Positions 54,933 to 63,790 of a DNA stretch of 64,000 nucleotides are shown piece by piece. The notes below the pieces were generated by a model that saw nothing but the letters and a program-made list of their open reading frames with translations, was not told where the DNA came from and did no database searches. How positions within the stretch are numbered: position 1 is the stretch's first letter; each line of letters opens with the position of its first letter. The position numbers and the translations under genes were made by a program. Source of the stretch: Streptomyces sp. CB01249 (lineage in GTDB: Bacteria > Actinomycetota > Actinomycetes > Streptomycetales > Streptomycetaceae); NCBI RefSeq assembly GCF_001905735.1, contig NZ_LISW01000006.1, positions 131,432 to 195,431 of the forward strand, in the 5' to 3' direction.

Positions 54933-56366
54933 ATGCGCCGAGCCAAAATCGTTTGCACCCTGGGACCCGCAACCGACTCATACGACCAGATCAAGGCCCT
55001 GGTAGAGGCGGGAATGGACATCGCCCGCCTCAACCTCAGCCACGGCAGTTACGCCGAACACGAAGAGCGCTATCAACGCGTGCGCAAAGCCTCCGACGAG
55101 GCGCACCGCAGCGTCGGAGTCCTCGCCGACCTTCAAGGCCCGAAGATCCGCCTCGGACGCTTCCGCGAAGGACCCGTACTCCTTGAACGCGGCGACGACT
55201 TCACCATCACCGTCGAGCCGATGGAGGGCGACCGCAACGGCTGCGGCACGACGTACGACGGCCTCGCCGCGGACGTCACCCCCGGTGAGCGCATCCTGAT
55301 CGACGACGGCCGCGTCACCCTGGAGGTCATCGAGGTCGACGGCCCCCGCGTCCGCACCACCGTGGTCGAGGGCGGCATGGTCTCCGACCACAAGGGCCTC
55401 AACCTCCCCGGTGTCGCCGTCTCTGTCCCCGCGCTGTCCGAGAAGGACATCGAGGACCTGCGCTGGGCCATCCGCACGGGCGCCGACATCATCGCCCTCT
55501 CCTTCGTCCGCAGCGGCCGCGACATCGAGGACGTCCACCGCGTCATGGACGAGGAGGGCCGCCGCCTCCCCGTCATCGCCAAGGTCGAGAAGCCGCAAGC
55601 CGTCGAGAACATCGAGGACATCGTCGCCGCGTTCGACGGCATCATGGTCGCCCGCGGCGACCTGGGCGTCGAAATGCCGCTGGAGCAGGTGCCGATCGTC
55701 CAGAAGCGCGCGGTCAAGCTCGCCAAGCGCAACGCGAAGCCGGTCATCGTGGCGACGCAGATGCTCGACTCGATGATCGACAACTCCCGGCCCACCCGCG
55801 CCGAGGCGTCCGACGTCGCGAACGCGATCATCGACGGCACGGACGCGGTGATGCTCTCCGGCGAGACGAGCGTCGGCAAGTACGCGATCGAGACGGTCCG
55901 CACGATGGCCCGCATCGTGGAAGCGGCCGAGGAGGACATCCTCGCGAAGGGGCTGCCGCCGCTGACGGAGCGCAACAAGCCCCGCACCCAGGGCGGCGCG
56001 GTGGCCCGCGCGGCGGCGGAGATGGGCGACTTCCTCGGCGCGAAGTTCCTGGTGGCCTTCACGCAGAGCGGCGACACGGTGAAGCGGTTGTCGCGTTACC
56101 GCTCCCCGATCCCGCTTCTGGCCTTCACCCCGGACCCGGCGACGCGTTCGCAGCTCAACCTGACCTGGGGCGTCGAAACGTTCCTGGGTCCGCACGTGGA
56201 CTCCACGGACGCGATGGTCGCCCAGGTGGACGAGGAGCTCCTGAAGATCGGCCGCTGCCAGAAGGGCGACGTCGTGGTCATCACGGCGGGCTCCCCGCCG
56301 GGTGTCGCGGGCTCCACGAATCTGGTGCGCGTGCACCACATCGGCGAGGACGACAGCCCGAAGTAG
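54933..56366 (+). CDS. pyk: pyruvate kinase
   Basis: 477 residues, full length. It converts phosphoenolpyruvate and ADP to pyruvate and ATP, the last step of glycolysis. Motifs: RRAKIVCTLGPATDS, ARLNLSHGSYAEHEE, LADLQGPKIRLG, VARGDLGVEMPLEQVP with the catalytic KVEKPQAVENI segment before it, TQMLDSMIDNSRPTRAEASDVANAIIDG, and the C-terminal allosteric domain with TQSGDTVKRLSRYR. ATG 54933. It ends only 10 bases from the convergent HTH gene. Confidence 0.97.
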   Translation: MRRAKIVCTLGPATDSYDQIKALVEAGMDIARLNLSHGSYAEHEERYQRVRKASDEAHRSVGVLADLQGPKIRLGRFREGPVLLERGDDFTITVEPMEGDRNGCGTTYDGLAADVTPGERILIDDGRVTLEVIEVDGPRVRTTVVEGGMVSDHKGLNLPGVAVSVPALSEKDIEDLRWAIRTGADIIALSFVRSGRDIEDVHRVMDEEGRRLPVIAKVEKPQAVENIEDIVAAFDGIMVARGDLGVEMPLEQVPIVQKRAVKLAKRNAKPVIVATQMLDSMIDNSRPTRAEASDVANAIIDGTDAVMLSGETSVGKYAIETVRTMARIVEAAEEDILAKGLPPLTERNKPRTQGGAVARAAAEMGDFLGAKFLVAFTQSGDTVKRLSRYRSPIPLLAFTPDPATRSQLNLTWGVETFLGPHVDSTDAMVAQVDEELLKIGRCQKGDVVVITAGSPPGVAGSTNLVRVHHIGEDDSPK

Positions 56367-56376
56367 GGTTGTTCGC

Positions 56377-57153
56377 TCAGTATTTTGGCCCGACGTGTGC
56401 ATCCATGAGGGCTACGGATGCCCGTCGGGCGACGGAGATGTTGAACGGGGCGCTGCCCCGGGCGAGCGTGGTCCACTCGACGCCTACGGCGGTGAGCGTG
56501 TCGCTGAAGAGCTTGCGGATGTCGTCCGATTTGTTGCTGAAGAAGTACCGGGGGTACTCGTAGCGCTTCCGTTCGCCTCCGACGAGGCGGGTGGTCCAGT
56601 TGGTGATGCGGCATCCGTCGGAGTGGAACAGGCCGCGGATGAACTCCCATCGGTGAGCATCGACGATGCTCTGTTGCCATGGTTCAAGAGCGATGGTGCG
56701 ATCGTGCTTCCTGCCGACGCCGTGTTGGGGGAACAGGCACGGCCAGTGCTTGCTGAAGCAGGTGACGTTCTGACAACCCGGACGCTGCACGCGGAACACT
56801 TTGTTGGCGGGCCGAATGGCCTGCATGGCTTCGGCGCAGGCGTCGATGAGACCGGGCCAGGCGTCGGCACAAGCGATGCGAAGGAAGTACACGCCGCGCT
56901 TGGCCGAACTGATCCAGCCGTCTCCGAGGTAGAGGCCCAGTAGATACGAGTACGAGGCCGGATCTTCGGGCGGCCGGGGTGTCTCACCACACCGGGGACA
57001 GTCGCGACCGCGTGCGTATTCGAGGGGTTCTATTCGGACGAGCCAGGACCGGATGGCGGCTCGGGAAATGCCGGTCTGCTTGCTCACAGCGTTCAGGCTG
57101 AGACCCTGATCGAGGAGGTTCAGCGCGTGCCGGCGCGTCTCAATGTCGTACAC
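56377..57153 (-). CDS. HTH protein with two LAGLIDADG-like motifs (possible homing endonuclease)
   Basis: 258 residues, GTG start. N-terminal helix-turn-helix RRHALNLLDQGLSLNAVSKQTGISRAAIRSWL (residues ~7-38), a two-cysteine CPRCGE motif near residue 51, then YSYLLGLYLGDGWIS (~68-82) and WEFIRGLFHSDGCRITN (~168-184), both of which resemble the LAGLIDADG helix with its acidic residue. Typical for single-chain LAGLIDADG nucleases, two such helices appear. It is a free-standing gene, 109 bases from the tRNA on the same strand. Codon use is less GC-biased than its neighbours, suggesting separate origin. A transcription factor is the alternative. Confidence 0.7.
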   Translation of the reverse strand: MYDIETRRHALNLLDQGLSLNAVSKQTGISRAAIRSWLVRIEPLEYARGRDCPRCGETPRPPEDPASYSYLLGLYLGDGWISSAKRGVYFLRIACADAWPGLIDACAEAMQAIRPANKVFRVQRPGCQNVTCFSKHWPCLFPQHGVGRKHDRTIALEPWQQSIVDAHRWEFIRGLFHSDGCRITNWTTRLVGGERKRYEYPRYFFSNKSDDIRKLFSDTLTAVGVEWTTLARGSAPFNISVARRASVALMDAHVGPKY

Positions 57154-57262
57154 ATGGCCGAGCTTGAAGAAGTCTTCGGCCTCGGTGGCGGAATCGGCAT
57201 CGGAGTCACACGATCATGTGAATCCGGGCCGTTCTCATGCGACCTTAGAATCGAAGGAAAAG

Positions 57263-57337
57263 TGCCCCAGGTGGGATTCGAACCCACACTTTCGGCTGTT
57301 TGAGAGCCGCCTCTCTAACCAGTTGGAGTACTGGGGC
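57263..57337 (-). tRNA. tRNA-Leu (anticodon CAA), atypical short variable arm
   Basis: 75 bases. Acceptor stem GCCCCAG/CTGGGGC with discriminator A; anticodon stem CGGCT/AGCCG with loop CTCAAAC (anticodon CAA, reads UUG); T-arm GTGGG-TTCGAAT-CCCAC. The D stem has three pairs (CTC/GAG). The variable region is only five bases (AAAGT), whereas bacterial tRNA-Leu is normally class II with a long arm. CCA is not encoded. A run of T follows (CTTTTCC on the minus strand). Confidence 0.85.
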
Positions 57338-57432
57338 CTTAGAAAGGAAGGGCCGTGAGCGCCCTGTGTAGTGACACCATACCGTAGCTAGGTAGGCTCA
57401 TGGAGAGCCGTATGCCCTGAACGAGGAGCCCC

Positions 57433-58083
57433 GTGACCACCCCCGAGTCGCCCCAGCCCGTCGCCGATGACGACAAGTCGCACGTTCCGCCGCTGACGAC
57501 CCGTGTCGTCATCGCCGAGGACGAGGCACTCATCCGCCTCGACCTCAAAGAGATGCTCGAAGAGGAGGGGTACTCCGTCGTCGGGGAGGCCGGGGACGGG
57601 CAGCAGGCCGTGGAGCTGGCGCGGGAGCACAAGCCGGACCTGGTCATCCTCGATGTGAAGATGCCGGTCCTCGACGGGATCTCCGCCGCCGAGAAGATCG
57701 CCGAGGAGTCCATCGCCCCGGTCCTCATGCTCACCGCCTTCTCGCAGCGCGACCTCGTGGAGCGGGCCCGGGACGCCGGGGCCATGGCGTACCTCGTGAA
57801 GCCGTTCAGCAAGAGCGACGTCGTCCCGGCGATCGAGATGGCCGTGTCCCGGTTCTCCGAGCTGAAGGCCCTGGAGAACGAGGTCGCCGACCTCGCCCAG
57901 CGGCTGGAGACGCGGAAGCTGGTGGACCGGGCGAAGAGCATCCTCCAGACGGACTACGGGCTCTCCGAGCCGGAGGCGTTCCGGTGGATCCAGAAGACGT
58001 CCATGGACCGCCGGCTGTCGATGCAGCAGCTCGCCGAGGCCCTCATCGAGGACGCCGAGGAGAAGAAGAAGGCCGCCGAGTAG
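57433..58083 (+). CDS. pdtaR: response regulator with ANTAR output domain (PdtaR-like)
   Basis: 216 residues. Receiver domain: VVIAEDEALIRLDLKEML (acidic pocket), phosphoacceptor Asp74 (LVILDVKMPVLDG), LTAFSQ and YLVKPFS. After a coiled coil (ELKALENEVADLAQRLETRKLVDRAKSIL) comes the ANTAR RNA-binding domain (GLSEPEAFRWIQKTSMDRRLSMQQLAEALIE). ANTAR proteins act as antiterminators on hairpins with conserved loops. The PdtaR/Rv1626 type pairs with an orphan histidine kinase (PdtaS), not in this window. GTG start 57433 with GAGGAG. Confidence 0.92.
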   Translation: MTTPESPQPVADDDKSHVPPLTTRVVIAEDEALIRLDLKEMLEEEGYSVVGEAGDGQQAVELAREHKPDLVILDVKMPVLDGISAAEKIAEESIAPVLMLTAFSQRDLVERARDAGAMAYLVKPFSKSDVVPAIEMAVSRFSELKALENEVADLAQRLETRKLVDRAKSILQTDYGLSEPEAFRWIQKTSMDRRLSMQQLAEALIEDAEEKKKAAE

Positions 58084-58099
58084 GCCCCGTACAGCACAG

Positions 58100-58132
58100 G
58101 AAAGGCCCGCGCCACCGAGGCGCGGGCCTTTC
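58100..58132. terminator. bidirectional terminator between pdtaR and livF
   Basis: GAAAGGCCCGCGCC (58100-58113) pairs perfectly with GGCGCGGGCCTTTC (58119-58132), five-base loop. It lies between convergent genes (stops at 58083 and 58149), followed by TC-rich sequence. Confidence 0.8.
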
Positions 58133-58148
58133 TCGTGCGCGTAAGGGC

Positions 58149-58861
58149 TCAGTCCTCGCCCAGGTACGCCTTGCGGACGGACTCGTCGTGGAGGAGGTCC
58201 GCCCCGGTGCCGGAGAGGACGATCTTGCCGATCTCCATGACGTGGCCCTGGTCCGCCAGTGACAGCGCGGCCTGGGCGTTCTGCTCGACCAGGAGGATCG
58301 TCGTACCGGAGGCACGGAGTTCCACGATGGTCTCCATGATCTTCTGCATCATGATCGGCGAGAGCCCCATGGAGGGCTCGTCCAGCATGAGCAGCTTGGG
58401 CTGGGACATCAGCGCCCTGCCCATGGCGAGCATCTGCTGCTCGCCGCCGGAGAGCGTCCCGGCGGCCTGCTTCCGGCGTTCCCCGAGGATGGGGAAGAGG
58501 TCGTAGGCGCGCTGGACGTCCTTCTCGATGCCCGCCTTGTCGTTGCGGAGGTACGCGCCGAGCAGCAGGTTCTCCGCGATCGTCAGCCGGGGGAAGATGT
58601 GGCGGCCCTCGGGGGAGTGGGCGAGGCCCAGGGAGACGATCTTGTGCGCGGGGATGTTGGTGAGCGGTTTGCCCTCGAAGAGGACGCGTCCGGCGAGGGG
58701 TTTGAGCAGCCCGGAGAGGGTGCGCAGGGTGGTGGTCTTGCCGGCGCCGTTGGTGCCGATGAGGGTGACCACCTGGCCGGCCTCGACGGTGAACGAGATG
58801 CCCTTGACGGCTTCGATCTTGCCGTAGGCGACGCGGAGGTCCTCGACCTCCAGCAGTGCGG

Positions 58862-58865
<4 letters not shown>
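58149..58865 (-). CDS. livF: branched-chain amino acid ABC transporter, ATP-binding protein LivF
   Basis: 238 residues. Walker A GTNGAGKTTT, Q-loop region LGLAHSPEGRHIF, LIF signature AGTLSGGEQQMLAMGRALM, Walker B LLMLDEPSMGLSP and switch His (VEQNAQAAL segment) show an intact ATPase of the LivF group. It overlaps livG by four bases (ATGA). Together with LivG it energises import. Confidence 0.95.
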
Positions 58866-59743
<878 letters not shown>

Positions 59744-59747
59744 GGTG

Positions 59748-61526
59748 TTACGCCCCCGCCTTGGCGATGCCGGCGTCCGTCTCGTCGGACTTCCGGGGTG
59801 TGGGCACGTCGAGCTGGTCGTTCTCGTGGAATTCGAGCTGCTTCCTGCGGTCGGCGACCAGGCCCTCGGGCCGGAAGCGCATCAGGAGGACGAGCGCGAT
59901 CCCGAAGAGGAACAGCTGGTAGTCCTGCATGAACTGGAGCTTCGCCGGGATGAGGTAGAGCAGTGCGGCGCCGACGAAGGGTCCGCTGAGGGTTCCCATG
60001 CCGCCGAGGATGACGGCGGCGAGGAGGAACGCGGAGTTCGGCGGCACGGAGCCGGCGAACTGGTACTGCTCGGGCGTCACGGTGTAGTTGACGTGGGCCT
60101 GTACGGTGCCGGCGAGGCCGGCCAGCGTGGCGCCGAGGGCGAAGGCGAGCAGCTTGAGCCGGAAGGCGTTGATGCCCATGGCGGTGGCGGCGGTCTCGTC
60201 CTCGCGGATGGCGACCCAGGCGCGGCCGATGCGGGATTCCCCGGAGCGGCGGAAGACGAGCACGACGACGGCGGTGAAGACGAGCATCAGCAGGTAGTAG
60301 TTGGCCGGCCTGCTGAGGGTGAAGGGCCCGATGTCGTGGCTGAGGGCGAAGTCGATCCCGAACAGGTTGAGGTCCGGGATGCTGGGAATGCCCTGGGAGC
60401 CGTTGGTGAGGTCGGGGCCGCTGTTGCCGTTGAGGGCGTTGACGGTGACGCGGAAGATCTCTCCGAAGCCGAGGGTGACGATGGCGAGGTAGTCGCCGCG
60501 CAGCCGCAGGGTCGGGGCGCCAATGAGGACGCCGAAGATCATCGAGACGACCGCTCCGGTGAGGACGGCGGCCCAGAAGGGGAATTTGACGCCGATCGCG
60601 GAGAGGGGTGCGCCGGAGACGAGCGCGGCGGTGTAGGCGCCGACGCCGAGGAAGGCGACGTAGCCGAGGTCGAGGAGGCCGGCGAGGCCGACGACGACGT
60701 TGAGGCCCAGGGCGACGGTGGCGAAGATGAGGATGTTGACGCCGATGAGGGCGTACTCCGCGGTGTCCTGGGTGAAGGGGAAGCAGAGGGCCGCGACGAG
60801 GGCGGCCGCGAGGGTGACGTTGCGGTGCTTGGTGGTCAGCGCGGTGAGCCGGGCGATGAGTCCGGCGCGGTTGAGTGCGGTGACGGCGAAGCCCGCGGTG
60901 ATGAGGAAGCCGATGAACTGTTCGGAGTCCTCGGTGGGGATGTCGATCCCGTAGGTGAAGACGTAGAGCCCGAGGCCGAAGGCGACCGCGATGATGATGA
61001 TCTCGGCCCAGCCGGGGAGGGCCTTGGCGCGGGGCGCCGAGGGGGCGGCGAGGCTGTTGCGGAAGCGCTGCCAGGCGTTCGGCGCGGGGCCGTCGTCGGT
61101 GAGCGGGACGTCGTAGGGGAGGGCGAGGGAGGCGATGACGGCGACGAGTGCGCCGATGCCGCTGACCCAGGCTCCCGGTTCGAGGTTGACGACGCCGCCG
61201 AGCTCGTAGGAGATGGCGCCCATGGCGTAGCCGGTGGTGCCGAAGGTGGCGAGCGCCAGGAGGCGGACGGGGCTGTGGGTGCCGGCGGGGGAGAGCCAGC
61301 GCAGTCCGGGGATGCCGTAGCCGGTGAGGGCGAAGAGCAGGGTGAGGATCGCGCCGGTGAGGGTGAGGACCTGGAGGCCGCCGGGGTAGCCGGTGACGGT
61401 GAGGTCGCCGGGGAACTCGGAGGTCCAGGTCCAGGGGAGGAACGTGCCGGCGAGGGCGGCCGCGGCGCCGGCGAAGGTGGCGATGCGGGCGGCGGGGGCG
61501 GGGAGGGGGAGCAGTGCGGTGGTCAT
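59748..61526 (-). CDS. livM: branched-chain amino acid ABC transporter permease LivM, with long N-terminal membrane extension
   Basis: 592 residues, much longer than ordinary LivM (~300-420). The C-terminal ~330 residues carry the BPD_transp_2 permease, with NILIFATVALGLNVVVGLAGLLDLGYVAFLGVGAY, LRLRGDYLAIVTLGFGEI and the cytoplasmic EAA-like coupling helix near GRAWVAIREDETAATAMGINAFRLKL. The N-terminal ~220 residues add about five hydrophobic helices (for example LQVLTLTGAILTLLFALTGYG and GWAEIIIIAVAFGLGLYVF). Start ATG 61526; it lies five bases after livH's stop. Confidence 0.9.
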   Translation of the reverse strand: MTTALLPLPAPAARIATFAGAAAALAGTFLPWTWTSEFPGDLTVTGYPGGLQVLTLTGAILTLLFALTGYGIPGLRWLSPAGTHSPVRLLALATFGTTGYAMGAISYELGGVVNLEPGAWVSGIGALVAVIASLALPYDVPLTDDGPAPNAWQRFRNSLAAPSAPRAKALPGWAEIIIIAVAFGLGLYVFTYGIDIPTEDSEQFIGFLITAGFAVTALNRAGLIARLTALTTKHRNVTLAAALVAALCFPFTQDTAEYALIGVNILIFATVALGLNVVVGLAGLLDLGYVAFLGVGAYTAALVSGAPLSAIGVKFPFWAAVLTGAVVSMIFGVLIGAPTLRLRGDYLAIVTLGFGEIFRVTVNALNGNSGPDLTNGSQGIPSIPDLNLFGIDFALSHDIGPFTLSRPANYYLLMLVFTAVVVLVFRRSGESRIGRAWVAIREDETAATAMGINAFRLKLLAFALGATLAGLAGTVQAHVNYTVTPEQYQFAGSVPPNSAFLLAAVILGGMGTLSGPFVGAALLYLIPAKLQFMQDYQLFLFGIALVLLMRFRPEGLVADRRKQLEFHENDQLDVPTPRKSDETDAGIAKAGA

Positions 61527-61531
61527 CCGTA

Positions 61532-62461
61532 TCACGCCCTGTCCGCGACGCGTTCGCCGAGCAGGCCCTGGGGCCGCAGCAGCAGGACGATGATGAGGAG
61601 GGCGAAGGCCCACACGTCCTTCCAGGCGCCGCCGCCGAAGAGCTCCATGCCGGGGACGTCGCTCATGTAGCCGGTGGCGAGGGATTCGGCGACGCCGAGG
61701 ACGACGCCGCCGAGCATGGCGCCGTAGATGTTGCCGATGCCGCCGAGGACGGCGGCGGTGAACGCCTTGAGGCCCATGAGGAAGCCCATGCGGAAGCCGA
61801 TCTGGCCGTTCTTGAGCCCGTAGGCGACGGCGGCGACGGCGGCGAACGCGGCACCGATGGCGAAGGCCATGACGATGATGCGGTCGGTGTTGATGCCCAT
61901 GAGCTTGGCGGTGTCGGGGTCCTGCGAGGTGGCCTGCATGCCGCGGCCGGCCCGGGTCTTGGAGACGAAGAGCCCGAGGGCGATCATGCAGACGGGGGCG
62001 GAGATGAGGACGAAGAGGTCACCGCGCTGGACGTGGGCACCGAAGAGTTCGAAGGCGTTGCCCTTGAACTGCGGGAACGGGTGGTCCTTGGTGGCGTCGG
62101 GGTACCACTTCCAGATGGCCTGCTGGAGCGCCAGGGAGAGCCCGATCGCGGTGATCAGCGGGGCGAGCCGGGGGGCGTTGCGCAGGGGCCGGTACGCGAA
62201 GCGTTCGGCGGCGACGCTGACGGCGACGGAGCATATGACGCCGCCGATGATCATGAGGGGGACGATAGCGAGGAGGTTGGAGCCGGCCGGCATCCAGAGG
62301 TACACGGTGAGAGCTCCGAAGCCTCCGATCATGAAGATCTCGCCGTGGGCGAAGTTGATGAGCTGGATGATTCCGTAGACCATCGTGTAGCCGATCGCGA
62401 TGAGTCCGTACATCGCGCCGAGGATGAGTCCATTGGCCAGCTGTTGCGGCAGTTCGTGCAC
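61532..62461 (-). CDS. livH: branched-chain amino acid ABC transporter permease LivH
   Basis: 309 residues with about eight helices. Opening LANGLILGAMYGLIAIGYTMVYGIIQLINFAHGEIFMIGGF is the LivH hallmark, followed by RPLRNAPRLAPLITAIGLSLALQ, GRGMQATSQDPDTAKLMGINTDRI (coupling segment) and a C-terminal MELFGGGAWKDVWAFALLIIVLLLRPQGLLG. GTG start 62461. Between it and livK lies a hairpin at 62495-62529. Confidence 0.95.
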   Translation of the reverse strand: MHELPQQLANGLILGAMYGLIAIGYTMVYGIIQLINFAHGEIFMIGGFGALTVYLWMPAGSNLLAIVPLMIIGGVICSVAVSVAAERFAYRPLRNAPRLAPLITAIGLSLALQQAIWKWYPDATKDHPFPQFKGNAFELFGAHVQRGDLFVLISAPVCMIALGLFVSKTRAGRGMQATSQDPDTAKLMGINTDRIIVMAFAIGAAFAAVAAVAYGLKNGQIGFRMGFLMGLKAFTAAVLGGIGNIYGAMLGGVVLGVAESLATGYMSDVPGMELFGGGAWKDVWAFALLIIVLLLRPQGLLGERVADRA

Positions 62462-62494
62462 CGCAGGGCCTCCGTGGAGTGGTTCGGATATGGC

Positions 62495-62529
62495 ACCGCG
62501 CGGGAGTGCTCGTAGCGCTCCCGCGCGGT
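62495..62529 (-). terminator. hairpin between livK and livH
   Basis: ACCGCGCGGGAG (62495-62506) and CTCCCGCGCGGT (62518-62529) form a perfect 12-bp stem. It lies 28 bases after the livK stop on the minus strand. Partial termination here would make the binding protein more abundant than the membrane components. Confidence 0.7.
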
Positions 62530-62557
62530 CTGGGGTCGGTCGGGGCGTGCCCGGGAG

Positions 62558-63790
62558 TTACGGCTTGTAGGCCTCGCTGAGCTTGGAGACCCACTTGCCG
62601 CCGTCGACCTGGTAGGCGGTCATCATGGTGTTGGTGGTGTCGCCGAACTCGTCGAAGGAGACCGGACCGGTGACGCCGTCGAACTTGACCTTGCTCATGG
62701 CGGCGAGCACCTTGGCGCGGGCGTCGTCGGGGAGCTTGCCGTCGTTCTCGGAGACGGCGAGCTTGACGGCCTCGATGATGGCCCAGGTGGCGTCGTAGGT
62801 GCCGCCCCCGTAGGCCTCGTAGGCGTCCTTGTAGCCGGCGGTCTTGTAGTCCGCGATGAACTTCTTGGCGGAGTCGAGCTCCTCGACGGGCTTGCCGACG
62901 GAGGTCGCGATGTCGCCCTGGGACTTCTTGTTGAGCTTGATGAAGTCGGCGCTGTACATGCCGTCGCCGCCCATGAGCGGGATCTGGACGCTGTCCTTGA
63001 GCTGCTGGCTCAGGGGTGCGCCGGCGGGGTACTCACCGCCGTAGTAGACGGCCTTGGCGCCGGACTTCTTGACCTTGGTGACGACGGCGTTGAAGTCGCG
63101 GTCGTCGGGGTTGACGTGGTCGGAGCCCACGATCTTGCCGCCGAGGTCGGTGAAGGTCGCCTTGAAGGAGGCGGCGAGACCGGCGCCGTAGGGCTTCTGG
63201 TCGTCGATGAGGTAGACCTGCTTGATCTTCGCGTTGTTGTACAGGTACTTCGCGGCGAAGGCGCCCTGGATCTGGTCCGTGGTGGCGGTGCGGAAGTAGG
63301 TGGCGAAGGGGCGCTTCTTGTCGCCGGTCTTCCAGTTGTCGCCCTGGGTCAGCTCGGTGCCGGTGTTGGCGGGGGAGACCTGGGTGAGGCCGGCGTCGTT
63401 GAGCGGCTTCTGCATCGACTGGGCGACGCCGGAGTTCAGCGGGCCGACGACACCGACGACCTTCTTGTTGTCGATGAACTTCGTGGCGTTCTGCTGGCCG
63501 ACGGAGGGCTGGGCCTGGTCGTCGAGCGGCTGCACCTCGAAGGTGATGCCGGGGACCGTCTTGTCCTTGTTCGCCGTTTTGGCGGCGAGGTCGGCGGAGT
63601 TCTTGATGCCGAGGCCGAGGGCGGAGAGGTCACCGGTGAGCGGTGCGTCGACGCCGATGACGACGGTCGTGTTGCCGCTGCCGCTGTTGCCGTCGCTCTT
63701 GTTGTCGTCGTCGCGCGACCCGCAGGCGGTGAGCGTCAGTGCACCGGTGGTGAGCACTGTGGTGAGGATGAGCAAAGAACGGTGTCGCAC
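62558..63790 (-). CDS. livK: branched-chain amino acid ABC transporter substrate-binding lipoprotein
   Basis: 410 residues. Lipoprotein signal: Arg-rich start, hydrophobic core and lipobox LTAC with Cys23, to be lipidated by Lgt (9378-10346). After a Ser/Asn/Gly linker comes the periplasmic-binding-protein type I fold: TTVVIGVDAPLTGDLSALG, AQPSVGQQNATKFIDNKKVVGVVGPLNSGVAQS, YFRTATTDQIQGAFAAKYL and VYYGGEYPAGAPLSQQL. It delivers Leu/Ile/Val-type ligands to LivHM. GTG 63790 with AAAGGA six bases upstream. Confidence 0.95.
   Translation of the reverse strand: MRHRSLLILTTVLTTGALTLTACGSRDDDNKSDGNSGSGNTTVVIGVDAPLTGDLSALGLGIKNSADLAAKTANKDKTVPGITFEVQPLDDQAQPSVGQQNATKFIDNKKVVGVVGPLNSGVAQSMQKPLNDAGLTQVSPANTGTELTQGDNWKTGDKKRPFATYFRTATTDQIQGAFAAKYLYNNAKIKQVYLIDDQKPYGAGLAASFKATFTDLGGKIVGSDHVNPDDRDFNAVVTKVKKSGAKAVYYGGEYPAGAPLSQQLKDSVQIPLMGGDGMYSADFIKLNKKSQGDIATSVGKPVEELDSAKKFIADYKTAGYKDAYEAYGGGTYDATWAIIEAVKLAVSENDGKLPDDARAKVLAAMSKVKFDGVTGPVSFDEFGDTTNTMMTAYQVDGGKWVSKLSEAYKP

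Noticed and set aside
54978..56402. Minus-strand open frame opposite pyk
   Set aside because: Same antisense effect; the pyk frame is unambiguous and the reverse frame lacks any domain.
56377..57337. Integrated element with attachment site at the tRNA
   Set aside because: No integrase, excisionase or repeated tRNA 3' end was found within the window near it.
57143..57358. Plus-strand open frame across the tRNA gene
   Set aside because: It reads through the complement of the tRNA and is not a gene.
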